DNA from: Campylobacteraceae bacterium
GTDB lineage: Bacteria; Campylobacterota; Campylobacteria; Campylobacterales; Sulfurovaceae
DNA length: 34,716 nt
Direction of reading: 5' to 3'
NCBI GenBank assembly: GCA_027081065.1
Contig: JALWLW010000114.1
Coordinates: 1 to 34,716 of the forward strand
The first letter of the stretch is position 1. Every line of letters begins with the position of its first letter. The notes beneath the pieces were generated by a model that worked only from the letters and a program-made list of their open reading frames with translations, was not told the DNA's origin and did not search any database. The position numbers were made by a program, and so were the translations under genes. Positions 8,530 to 15,716 of this stretch are shown here, piece by piece.

Positions 8530-9564
8530 ATGCCATTTAAAAATATAATAAACTTACAAGTTAGAGCTTTTTTCTTTAACGCCATCACAGACTATTTACC
8601 ATACTACAAAAACTTTGACATTAGCATTGACAAAGGGGCTAGACTTCTTGATGTTTTAAACCAAATCAAAGCAAAAAACCCTGACTTTTCATTTCCTAAC
8701 AAAAATGTTCTCTTAAAAGTCAATAACAAAGTAACAACGGCTAATATCACCGTTGAGTATGTTGTAAATACTTTAGGAACTGAGCTACAAATTGACCCTG
8801 CTTTGAGCTACCGTTCTAACAATGGACTCATCTTAAATGATGATGACTTTATGCAAAGTTTTGAGCTTTTAGCCCCTTATGCATCAGCTGAAGACAAAGT
8901 CTATTATGAATCGCTTTATGCTGTTCATTATGCTTCTGAGACCACCAACTATAACCGTCAATTTATTGGTGATGCCATTTTAGTTTTAGCCCATAAAATG
9001 ATAGCTGATGGGAACGAGAACAAAGAGGCTATTTTAGAAGCAATTTCAGATGAATATAATGGAATTCGCTGTTGTGAATATGAGAACAATCTTTTAAATG
9101 GAGAAGACCATACCCAAAGCATAGAGAATTTAAAAGCGATGCTAACACTTAAAGATACAGCCAACTGTTTTGACAAGTTTACTTGTGGTAAAGCAGACCA
9201 CAGCATAGACCGTGAAACCTTAGAAAATGCCAATGTTGCACTCTACACAGGACTAAACAAAAATGTTGAGGGGATTCAAGAACTCATAGAAAACAATGCA
9301 GCCTCTTATGTAGCGTTTGAAAAATCAGATAAATTGGCTGGTCAAACACTTATGGAGACACATTTTGAAATGGCTCATACCAAAGCAGGGGTGATGCTTT
9401 TAGATGCCCTAGACGCTGGAGCTGATGTATTGGTTTGTACCAAAAGAGATGTTGCTATTTTTCAAAAAGCCATTAAGTCTTGTGAAAGAGTGATGGGTCG
9501 AGATATTAAATTAAAAATCATCTCAGTACATACCCTTAAAGAGCTGTGTACTGTTACTGCATAG
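8530..9564 (+). CDS. HdrB-like/DUF5644-like protein with cysteine-free ferredoxin-type N-terminus
   Basis: 344 residues, probably cytosolic. The first about 105 residues follow the beta-grasp pattern of SdhB/FrdB N-termini (VRAFFFN, a LLDVLNQIKAKNPDFSF segment, LKVNNKVTTAN where SdhB has its cysteine loops), but none of the 2Fe-2S cysteines is present. The later part, with CCEYENN (about 182-188), ANCFDKFTCGKADH, and a terminal VLVCTKRDVAIFQKAIKSCE region, recalls the helical and CCG-type domains of fumarate reductase/heterodisulfide reductase subunits. I recall a Campylobacterota-conserved family annotated DUF5644/HdrB C-terminal that fits. No catalytic role is proposed. Start is supported by AGGATTGAG before the ATG. 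It has no partner subunits next to it. Confidence 0.6.
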   Translation: MPFKNIINLQVRAFFFNAITDYLPYYKNFDISIDKGARLLDVLNQIKAKNPDFSFPNKNVLLKVNNKVTTANITVEYVVNTLGTELQIDPALSYRSNNGLILNDDDFMQSFELLAPYASAEDKVYYESLYAVHYASETTNYNRQFIGDAILVLAHKMIADGNENKEAILEAISDEYNGIRCCEYENNLLNGEDHTQSIENLKAMLTLKDTANCFDKFTCGKADHSIDRETLENANVALYTGLNKNVEGIQELIENNAASYVAFEKSDKLAGQTLMETHFEMAHTKAGVMLLDALDAGADVLVCTKRDVAIFQKAIKSCERVMGRDIKLKIISVHTLKELCTVTA

Positions 9565-9587
9565 AGAGTTAATTTAAATTGACTCTC
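9564..9587. terminator. Palindrome at convergent gene ends
   Basis: A 24-base dyad (GAGAGTTAA...TTGACTCTC) with one wobble/mismatch pair starts right after the stop of the HdrB-like gene and covers the last codons of the convergent lipoprotein gene. It is likely a bidirectional terminator; the AT-rich centre makes it modest in strength. Confidence 0.45.
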
Positions 9588-10147
9588 ATGCGTGTCACAC
9601 GCTGTGCTCTGGCAACTTCACCCATTTTATCTTCTGAGCTAAAAAAATATAAGTAGTACTTACCCGAAGCTAAATCTTCTACTTTTTTGTTTCCAATCTT
9701 AGTAATCTTCATCTTTTTCTCCATAATCATATACTCAGCAAAAGTATAAGCATAATGCCGTCTAAATCCTAAGCGTGTTTTCTCTTTTACAAAAACTTGA
9801 CACCCTTCTCCTTGGTAACCAAAATAGACATCACAAGCACGTTCATCTGAAAGAAGTTCTGAAGGCTGATAAAAAGGAAGTTCACCAGGATACCAAGCAC
9901 CTTCTGTACCATTGAGTTTAACAATCTCTTTATGGTCAGCTAAATTATAAATGGGTTCTTTGGCAATCACAACAGAGTAACCTTTTTGGCTAGAGACAAG
10001 CATAAAAGGTTCTTTTTTAATACTTATCTCATCCCCAACAAAATACTTACCCTCTTGCATAATGTAAAACTTATCTTTTGGTTTCTCTGTACATGCTGTT
10101 AAGATTAAAATTATTGTACTCATGAGCATCATCGTTTTTAGCTTCAT
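9569..10147 (-). CDS. Putative lipoprotein of unknown function
   Basis: 192 residues. A short charged start, a hydrophobic stretch and a canonical lipobox LTAC place the lipidated cysteine at residue 19. The mature part has no family I recognise: it is beta-rich, with a GKYFVGDEIS segment, two cysteines in ACDVYFGYQGEGCQVF that could form a disulfide, and a basic C-terminus. Its start overlaps the stop of trmH (ATGA), and the three minus-strand genes from the YqiA-like esterase down look like one transcript. Nothing in the neighbours indicates the function. Confidence 0.7.
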   Translation of the reverse strand: MKLKTMMLMSTIILILTACTEKPKDKFYIMQEGKYFVGDEISIKKEPFMLVSSQKGYSVVIAKEPIYNLADHKEIVKLNGTEGAWYPGELPFYQPSELLSDERACDVYFGYQGEGCQVFVKEKTRLGFRRHYAYTFAEYMIMEKKMKITKIGNKKVEDLASGKYYLYFFSSEDKMGEVARAQRVTRMRVNLN

Positions 10148-10797
10148 TCTCTTCTCCTTCTTTTTATTTTCCCAGTAAATATTGTACCCTTCGAGCGACG
10201 CTCAATTAAATCTCTATGAACCCATTCAAACTTAAGTTCTTCTATTCTTGCTAAAGAGAGTTGAGGTGCATCGTAACGTCCTGATGCGTCTAATTGTCTT
10301 TCTGCTTCATACAAAAGCAACGCTGTAGCTACTGAAACATTTAAACTTTGAGCCATGCCTTGCATAGGAATCACAACCACCTCATCAGCCAAATCTAACA
10401 CCTCTTTCGAAATACCTTCATGTTCATTTCCCATTACAAACATTGTCTTTTGTGTGTAGTCTACTTTTCGGTAAGAGATAGACTGTTGGCTAAGATGTGT
10501 CACCACAACTTGGAATCCCTCTTTTTGTTTGGCTTTTAAAAAATCAACTTTTTGCACATACTCAATGCGTTCTCTTTTTAACCAATGATGAGAACCTTGA
10601 GTAATAGTTTTATGTATTTTTACATCTAAATCTTCTTTATTACTATAGTAAAAATTCAAAATACCTACTCCATCACAAGAACGAATGATTGCTGAGATAT
10701 TTTGAGAACTATGCACATTGTCCAAAAAGAGTTGTAAACTAGGTTGTTTACGTTTTAAAGCTTCTTCTATACGTTGTAACCTTTTTTCATTTAGCAT
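10144..10797 (-). CDS. trmH: tRNA (guanosine-18-2'-O)-methyltransferase TrmH
   Basis: 217-residue SPOUT-class (SpoU family) methyltransferase that 2'-O-methylates G18 in the tRNA D-loop. Motif 1 is NISAIIRSCDGVG, with the conserved Asn and Arg; motif 2 is FVMGNEHEGIS, and motif 3 is IPMQGMAQSLNVSVATALLLYEAERQ in shortened form, the S-adenosylmethionine-binding knot. The N-terminal helix (RLQRIEEALKRKQPSLQLFLDNV) and basic C-terminus (RRSKGTIFTGKIKRRRRE) match TrmH rather than TrmL or RlmB. Start overlaps the end of the upstream esterase gene by 11 bases, consistent with an operon. Confidence 0.9.
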   Translation of the reverse strand: MLNEKRLQRIEEALKRKQPSLQLFLDNVHSSQNISAIIRSCDGVGILNFYYSNKEDLDVKIHKTITQGSHHWLKRERIEYVQKVDFLKAKQKEGFQVVVTHLSQQSISYRKVDYTQKTMFVMGNEHEGISKEVLDLADEVVVIPMQGMAQSLNVSVATALLLYEAERQLDASGRYDAPQLSLARIEELKFEWVHRDLIERRSKGTIFTGKIKRRRRE

Positions 10798-11356
10798 TTA
10801 ACAAAAATTCTTTCACAGATTCAAAATGTCGTTCAATCCCCTCAAAAGGATGTGTCCCACCCTCTTCAACGATACTCCGAGCTGAAGGTAGTTTAGCTAA
10901 TGCCTCTTTGTAGTCCAAAACATCATCACCTGTTTGTAAAAGTAAAAAGTACTTCCCACTTTTGGCTTCTTTCACTCTATAGCTCAACAACATATCTACA
11001 TGTTCAACTGTCCAATCAAACCGTGTATTGTCATAATAGTTCTTTGCAGTACTCCCAACAGAAAGTACACGCCGTAATGTCTTAGAAGAGTCAACAGCAG
11101 GGTTAATAAGCACAGCTTTTAGCCCATACTTCTCAGCCAAATAAATAGAGTAAAACCCACCCAAAGAAGAGCCAATAAGCGTAACCTCTTCATCATAAGA
11201 CTCAATGAGCTGTTCAAGCGTGTCAATGGCTAACTCAGGAACATAAGAAAGAGAAGGTGCAATGAACGCTATGTTTTGAACTTTGAAATACTCTTTAAAC
11301 TGTAAAGACTTTCCACCTCTGCCTGAACTTCCAAAACCGTGTATGTAGATTATCAT
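10787..11356 (-). CDS. YqiA/YcfP-family alpha/beta-hydrolase esterase
   Basis: 189-residue small alpha/beta hydrolase. It begins with the oxyanion strand MIIYIHGFGSSGRGGKS and has the nucleophile elbow GSSLGG (Ser64 is the likely nucleophile), the acid position in QTGDDVLDY and the catalytic His in GGTHPFEG. This order and the very short length match YqiA-type (UPF0227) esterases; the natural substrate is not known. First gene of a likely operon with trmH and a lipoprotein. An extended -10 lies about 25 bases upstream. Confidence 0.85.
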   Translation of the reverse strand: MIIYIHGFGSSGRGGKSLQFKEYFKVQNIAFIAPSLSYVPELAIDTLEQLIESYDEEVTLIGSSLGGFYSIYLAEKYGLKAVLINPAVDSSKTLRRVLSVGSTAKNYYDNTRFDWTVEHVDMLLSYRVKEAKSGKYFLLLQTGDDVLDYKEALAKLPSARSIVEEGGTHPFEGIERHFESVKEFLLNAK

Positions 11357-11380
11357 TTTTGAACCTTTTAATATTTTTCA

Positions 11381-11389
11381 ATTATAGCA
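11381..11389 (-). promoter_or_regulatory. Extended -10 for the yqiA-trmH-lipoprotein unit
   Basis: Minus strand reads TGCTATAAT, a perfect extended -10, 25 bases before the esterase ATG. A TTGACG is present only 7 bases further upstream, too close to be its -35. Confidence 0.5.
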
Positions 11390-11414
11390 TATTCGTCAAA
11401 AATAAAATTTTTTC

Positions 11415-11861
11415 CTACAACAAAAAAGGCAAAAAAAGCTTAGTATTAGCTCTATATTTCGCATACTCCTCACTCTCTTTCATCCAAAGTGACTCTTCTC
11501 TCTTAGCTTTTAAAAATAGGACAAACACAAGAGCAAAAAAAAGAAAACTTTGTAACAATGTGACTGAACTTAAAACAAATGCAAGACTCATAACAATAAC
11601 CGACAAATACATAGGGTGACGAACAAAACCATAAATACCTGAAGTCACCAACACAGCTCCTTCTTTCATCTTAGGTTGTATGTTAAAATTCCCTACTTTG
11701 TTATGTAACAATGCCCAAATGCCTAGCCCTGCTCCAAGTAGAAAAATTAGCAGACTCAGCCAAGAGCTAAAAAAACCTTTTGACAAAAGCATAATAAGTC
11801 CTATAAGGGTGAACTGTAAAAATACCAACAATTTTGGGTAAAACTCTTTTTTTTCTAACAT
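11415..11861 (-). CDS. Isoprenylcysteine carboxyl methyltransferase-like membrane protein
   Basis: 148-residue integral membrane protein with about four hydrophobic segments. Its C-terminal half carries the ICMT/PEMT-type SAM-binding signature: GIYGFVRHPMYLSVIVM (RHPMY motif), a membrane helix, then a basic-acidic segment with EESLWMKESEEYAKYRANT (E-E...Y..Y). Bacterial members methylate small or lipid-like substrates that are mostly unassigned, and no prenylated partner is in view. The ATG has a strong AAGGAG. It follows the DUF4116/SoxZ-like gene by 17 bases, so probably shares its transcript. Confidence 0.82.
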   Translation of the reverse strand: MLEKKEFYPKLLVFLQFTLIGLIMLLSKGFFSSWLSLLIFLLGAGLGIWALLHNKVGNFNIQPKMKEGAVLVTSGIYGFVRHPMYLSVIVMSLAFVLSSVTLLQSFLFFALVFVLFLKAKREESLWMKESEEYAKYRANTKLFLPFLL

Positions 11862-11878
11862 TTTGATTCTCCTTTATC

Positions 11879-13288
11879 TTAAATCTCATAAGCCTTATAA
11901 AAACTTCTTTTCTTTCCTCTGTTATCTGTAACAATCATCTCTAAAATACCCGACTTCTTAGGTGCATTAAAAGTAAATCTAAAAAAAGGGTCAGATCTTA
12001 ACCTAGCAGAGCTATGAAAGTCAAAAACAACTTTTTGACCAATTTTTCCAACGACATGCTCAATATAATCAGCTTTTAACGCTAAAGGCTTTGCCTCTTC
12101 TTGGCTTAACATGGGATGCATCACCATAAATGCACCGTAGGCTACCTCATCTTTTATTCTCAGTTTTAAGATGTGGCGTTTATATTTTTGTTCGGTAAAA
12201 CTACTTAATGCTTCATCTCTACAACTGTATTTTTCAGATAACCTTTTAACTCCTTTCGCTTTTGCATAATGCTTTTTAATGACCTGTTTTTTACCTTTTA
12301 AGGTCTCTAATAAAATCTCAACTGTACCATTGTGTTCACCTACTCCATGATTTAAATTTAAAGAGAGGTGGTAGTCTACAGGCTCACCTTTAGTGACTAC
12401 ATACTTACCAAGTATCTTTTTATCGTGCATAATTGTTACACTTTTTAAAGCCAAAGAACTTTGTATGCCTAAAGGTACAGAGCTTAGGTCTTCTATTTCC
12501 TTATTGAAGTCTATTTGAACTTTTTCTTTTTTTAAACCCAACACTTTTTGCAATGAGCTACTGGCATACACTAAATTGGCTACATTGCTTTTGAGTGCCA
12601 AAGTTACCACCTCTTTATCATTTTTGAGACGTTTACTAGCATAACGTAATGCTCTTCCATCTTGTTTAACAGCTTCTAGTACTATGCCTTTGTCATCTTG
12701 CAAAGCAGTTGAAGCATAAGATAAATTACTACTATAAGTACGCACAGAATTTAAAACTAAGTCTCTGTCATTTCTTAGTACTTTACTTGCGTATTCTAAA
12801 GCAGAGGAGTTATTTTTAATGGCAAGATTCACATACCATTTGTCATTTTGTAGGCGTTTACTAGCATATTGTAAATTTGCTCCGTTTGAACGCAAGGCAT
12901 CCATGACAATCTCATCATCGTCTTGTAGACGTTTTGAGGCATATTGTAAGTAAGTTCCATAGGAATCAATAGCAATACTTACAATATCTTCATCATCTTT
13001 TAAACGTTTAGAGGCATACGCCAATGCTCCTCCATTACTTCGTACAGCTTCATCTACAAGTTCTGTGTGGTCTTGTAATCTTTTAGAGGCATACTCTAAA
13101 ATACGACCATTTTGTTTAATGGCTAAACGTACCAAAGCTTCATCATCTTTATATTTCTTTTCAACATAAGCGAATAAATAAGGATATTCTTGAATTTTTT
13201 TGACCATCTCTTTACGCTCTTTATGCGTAATGTTATTAGCAACTAAGAAAAAACTTGTCAACAACAATAGCTGTAGAATCCTATGCAT
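11879..13288 (-). CDS. Exported DUF4116-repeat protein with SoxZ-like C-terminal domain
   Basis: 469 residues. A signal peptide (about 1-18, MHRILQLLLLTSFFLVANN) is followed by about eight repeats of exactly 25 residues (about 35-240). Each has a V-x3-A pattern, then YASKRLQDD or close variants; this is the DUF4116 repeat, seen in many bacteria and of unknown function. Residues about 255-360 form an unassigned beta-rich domain. Residues about 370-469 resemble SoxZ, the Ig-like subunit of the thiosulfate-oxidation carrier: HPM at 391-393, a following DYIEHVVGKIGQKVV strand, SDPFFRFTF (SoxZ has NPYxxF), and a final VTDNRGKK matching the SoxZ W-x-D-x-x-G strand. This would be periplasmic. thyX lies 11 bases upstream and the ICMT-like gene 17 bases downstream. 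No other sox gene is visible. The SoxZ assignment is mine by pattern and is moderate; the repeat call is firm. Confidence 0.75.
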   Translation of the reverse strand: MHRILQLLLLTSFFLVANNITHKERKEMVKKIQEYPYLFAYVEKKYKDDEALVRLAIKQNGRILEYASKRLQDHTELVDEAVRSNGGALAYASKRLKDDEDIVSIAIDSYGTYLQYASKRLQDDDEIVMDALRSNGANLQYASKRLQNDKWYVNLAIKNNSSALEYASKVLRNDRDLVLNSVRTYSSNLSYASTALQDDKGIVLEAVKQDGRALRYASKRLKNDKEVVTLALKSNVANLVYASSSLQKVLGLKKEKVQIDFNKEIEDLSSVPLGIQSSLALKSVTIMHDKKILGKYVVTKGEPVDYHLSLNLNHGVGEHNGTVEILLETLKGKKQVIKKHYAKAKGVKRLSEKYSCRDEALSSFTEQKYKRHILKLRIKDEVAYGAFMVMHPMLSQEEAKPLALKADYIEHVVGKIGQKVVFDFHSSARLRSDPFFRFTFNAPKKSGILEMIVTDNRGKKRSFYKAYEI

Positions 13289-13299
13289 TTAGAGAACCT

Positions 13300-14145
13300 T
13301 TATTTATGACTCTTTGAAATTAATTTCAAATATTTAAGAGGCGTTACTTTTTTCATCTCTTGAGCTAACCATTGAATCTGAAACCATGCAGCACCAGAAT
13401 CACGAAGGTCAAAGTAGTTTTTTAGTGAACGAATGTTGAAAGTAACCACCATATCTACTTTCCAATTGTCTGAGACAATGTGTTTAAATCCATCCCCTAC
13501 ATTTCTTTTTTTCTTTCCATTTTCTAAGGCTTCAAAAAGCCTTTGGGCATCACCTTGGAGCTCTTGAACAAACGGCAAAGAGGACTTGGCAACAGCACCT
13601 ACTAAAAAGTCGGGGTCTCTTTGGTATTGAAAGACAAACTTATCGTAAATAGCACGAATTTCAATGGCCAAGTATGCTGGGTCAACAATAACAAAAAGAT
13701 TTAAAGCCAAAAGTTTTTCTAAGAAAAAAGTAAAAGAGGCTTCACTCTGCACTCCAAGCGTAACTGAAGCCACAAAAGCATTAATGACTGATGACATGGT
13801 ATATCGTGTACTTCTTACTGAAATAGCTTGAAGTCTATGTCGTGCATGTTCTTGTAAAACCCCTCGTGAAGTCCCTTCCACTAAAAAAGAGAGCGTTGCA
13901 TGTTCTATGATGGAGTGATGATGATGTACCCAAGCTAAATTAGAGAGTAATTCTGAATCTTCTATGTTATTAATCGCATCTGTATCTAATGTACTCATTG
14001 CATTTTTAACACAATCATTTTCAGAGTTTTCAAAACTGTCATAACAAGTTCGTGCTGCTATTTCAGCTACGCCCAAACCCGAATGCTGTAAAAGTGTTAC
14101 TTTTGGCTTTTCATATTCTATAGTATATTTTTCTATTTTTTCCAT
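13300..14145 (-). CDS. thyX: Flavin-dependent thymidylate synthase ThyX
   Basis: 281 residues. Makes dTMP from dUMP using FAD, NADPH and methylenetetrahydrofolate, replacing ThyA. The ThyX signature RHR-x7-S is present at residues 102-112 (RHRLQAISVRS), after the conserved HHHHSIIEHATLSF region that includes FAD/dUMP contacts. RSLKNYFDLRDSGAAWFQIQ near the end matches the dUMP-binding arginine segment. It is longer than the Helicobacter enzyme (about 210), mostly through extra residues in the mid-section (about 120-180) and near the N-terminus. It is probably first of a transcript continuing into the DUF4116/SoxZ-like gene. Confidence 0.93.
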   Translation of the reverse strand: MEKIEKYTIEYEKPKVTLLQHSGLGVAEIAARTCYDSFENSENDCVKNAMSTLDTDAINNIEDSELLSNLAWVHHHHSIIEHATLSFLVEGTSRGVLQEHARHRLQAISVRSTRYTMSSVINAFVASVTLGVQSEASFTFFLEKLLALNLFVIVDPAYLAIEIRAIYDKFVFQYQRDPDFLVGAVAKSSLPFVQELQGDAQRLFEALENGKKKRNVGDGFKHIVSDNWKVDMVVTFNIRSLKNYFDLRDSGAAWFQIQWLAQEMKKVTPLKYLKLISKSHK

Positions 14146-14187
14146 CTTATGACCTCTATTAATTTAGATTTATTATAGCTAACTAGG

Positions 14188-15525
14188 CTAATAAATATCA
14201 ATTTCATTTAAATACTCTTTTAGAACCTCTAAAGTACTATGGGCTTCTGAAGCTTCTTCATTTTCCGTAATCACTTTAACCTTAATAAGATTGTCCTCAT
14301 CATCATAAGTATATCTTCTCTCTATCTCATCAATATAAGGGCATGAACCTCCCAATAAAGTGGAAACTCTACTCTTTAGTAACCCTCTATCTGTATAGGT
14401 ATTTGCTGAACTATAGTGACAAGAACTATGACCTTTTAGTTCATACTTTTTTTCAGTTTTTATAGGGTTACCTTCATCATCATACTCTAATATAGTATGA
14501 CTTGTATCATATGACGAGCTAACTGTTCTTACAGACTTAATTAATTTATTCTCTTCATTGTATGTCATTCTATTGGTCTCTTTTGTATCTCCATAGACAT
14601 ACTCTTCATAAACTATTTGTCCATTATCATTCTTTTTAACAATATCTTTTGGTGACTCTAGCTCTTCATAGACAATGGTCTCATAAATCTCATCTTCAGA
14701 ATTGAGCTCTTCATATGATGTATCATCTTCTTCAATATCATCAGGGCTTGTTCCAAATTTTATATCAATTAAACTTGAATTTTCATCATAAATATTTACA
14801 ACATAATTAACAGATACCCCCTCACGATTAAATGTCTGAGAAAACACACGGTTTCCTTTTTCATCATAAGAAAAAACAACTCTTCTATACTCTTCAGGTG
14901 TATCAACATATTCAACGGTACGCTCACGCAGTAGCTCATCTTCATATCTCATAATTTCTTTGGAATAAATTCCATTATCATAAAGAACATATTGTCCATT
15001 ATGATTACGAATCATTCTTTCAGTGTAGAGTAAGTTTCCATAATAAGCATCATAATGTAGTTTTGTAATACTTTCATAATTATAAGCTCTTAGTATTACG
15101 CTGTTGTTAGTCTCATTACCATCAACATCTTTAACAACTACAGTAATAGTATACTCACCTTGCTCAAAAGACTCTTCTAGTGTTTGACCTACGCTTAACA
15201 GATGCTTATCTTTATACCAAAAATAATTACATTTCTCCACTTCTTGAGCATTTTTAACTTTAGCTTTTAATGTCACTATGGTTTTTTTCATCGTATTTAA
15301 AGTACCTATAATTTCTACAGAAAACTTATCATCAATACTCTCATTTAACTCATAACTACTATTTAGTTCGACCTTACTATTATATATTTCAATTATCTCT
15401 TCTTCTCTCAATGTGTTTTGACTTACCTTAACTTTCTTAGCAGTGTGCATATCATCAACATCTTCATAATAAAAAGAAAAAACAATAAGTGCTAATATAA
15501 TTGGTATAATTAATAATCTTTTCAT
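14188..15525 (-). CDS. Membrane-anchored protein with PKD-like domain and YD repeats
   Basis: 445 residues. An N-terminal hydrophobic helix (MKRLLIIPIILALIVFSFYY) acts as signal or anchor. Residues about 65-145 look like a PKD/Ig-type domain (FWYKDKHLLSVGQTLEESF, then VVVKDVDGNETNNS). The rest is built of YD-type repeats with Tyr-Asp-x-x-Gly-Asn/Leu cores: SYDEKGNRVFSQTFNREG, NIYDENSSLI, TYNEENKLIKSV, LEYDDEGNPIKTEKK, YTDRGLLKSR, YTYDDEDNLIKVKV. This is the RHS-like beta-barrel repeat, but the protein lacks an RHS core (DPxGL) and toxin tip. The mature part is very acidic. Function unknown; a surface or periplasmic role is inferred. RBS GAAGGA sits at suitable spacing. Confidence 0.68.
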   Translation of the reverse strand: MKRLLIIPIILALIVFSFYYEDVDDMHTAKKVKVSQNTLREEEIIEIYNSKVELNSSYELNESIDDKFSVEIIGTLNTMKKTIVTLKAKVKNAQEVEKCNYFWYKDKHLLSVGQTLEESFEQGEYTITVVVKDVDGNETNNSVILRAYNYESITKLHYDAYYGNLLYTERMIRNHNGQYVLYDNGIYSKEIMRYEDELLRERTVEYVDTPEEYRRVVFSYDEKGNRVFSQTFNREGVSVNYVVNIYDENSSLIDIKFGTSPDDIEEDDTSYEELNSEDEIYETIVYEELESPKDIVKKNDNGQIVYEEYVYGDTKETNRMTYNEENKLIKSVRTVSSSYDTSHTILEYDDEGNPIKTEKKYELKGHSSCHYSSANTYTDRGLLKSRVSTLLGGSCPYIDEIERRYTYDDEDNLIKVKVITENEEASEAHSTLEVLKEYLNEIDIY

Positions 15526-15716
15526 CTCAATTCCTTCTGTTTTAAAAAACTATAGTCAAATATAGTTGTAATCTATTTAAGCCACTTTTCTTAGTAAAAT
15601 AGTAATTTCACATTTGATACATCATCTGTTAATGAAATTTCTCTATAATTTAAATTAATTTAAGAAATTTAAAGAAATTTATAGAATTTTGAATTATTTC
15701 AGTAGAAAGGGATATT
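15526..15716. promoter_or_regulatory. Divergent AT-rich promoter region
   Basis: The longest gene-free stretch in the window. It holds a 20-base dyad at 15548-15567 (AACTATA, 6-base spacer, TATAGTT) overlapping a plausible minus-strand -10 (TATAGT) for the YD-repeat gene, and A/T-rich repeats of AAATTTA type toward the plus-strand gene. No small ORF or RNA is evident. Confidence 0.4.

Noticed and set aside
11359..11619. 86-codon plus-strand open frame over the end of the ICMT-like gene
   Set aside because: Antisense to conserved RHPMY-type coding sequence; no family resemblance and no good ribosome-binding site.
11879..13288. Regularly spaced 75-base similarity that could suggest a CRISPR-like or satellite array
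   Set aside because: The period equals 25 codons and follows the DUF4116 protein repeat; units differ at many bases and the frame is open throughout.
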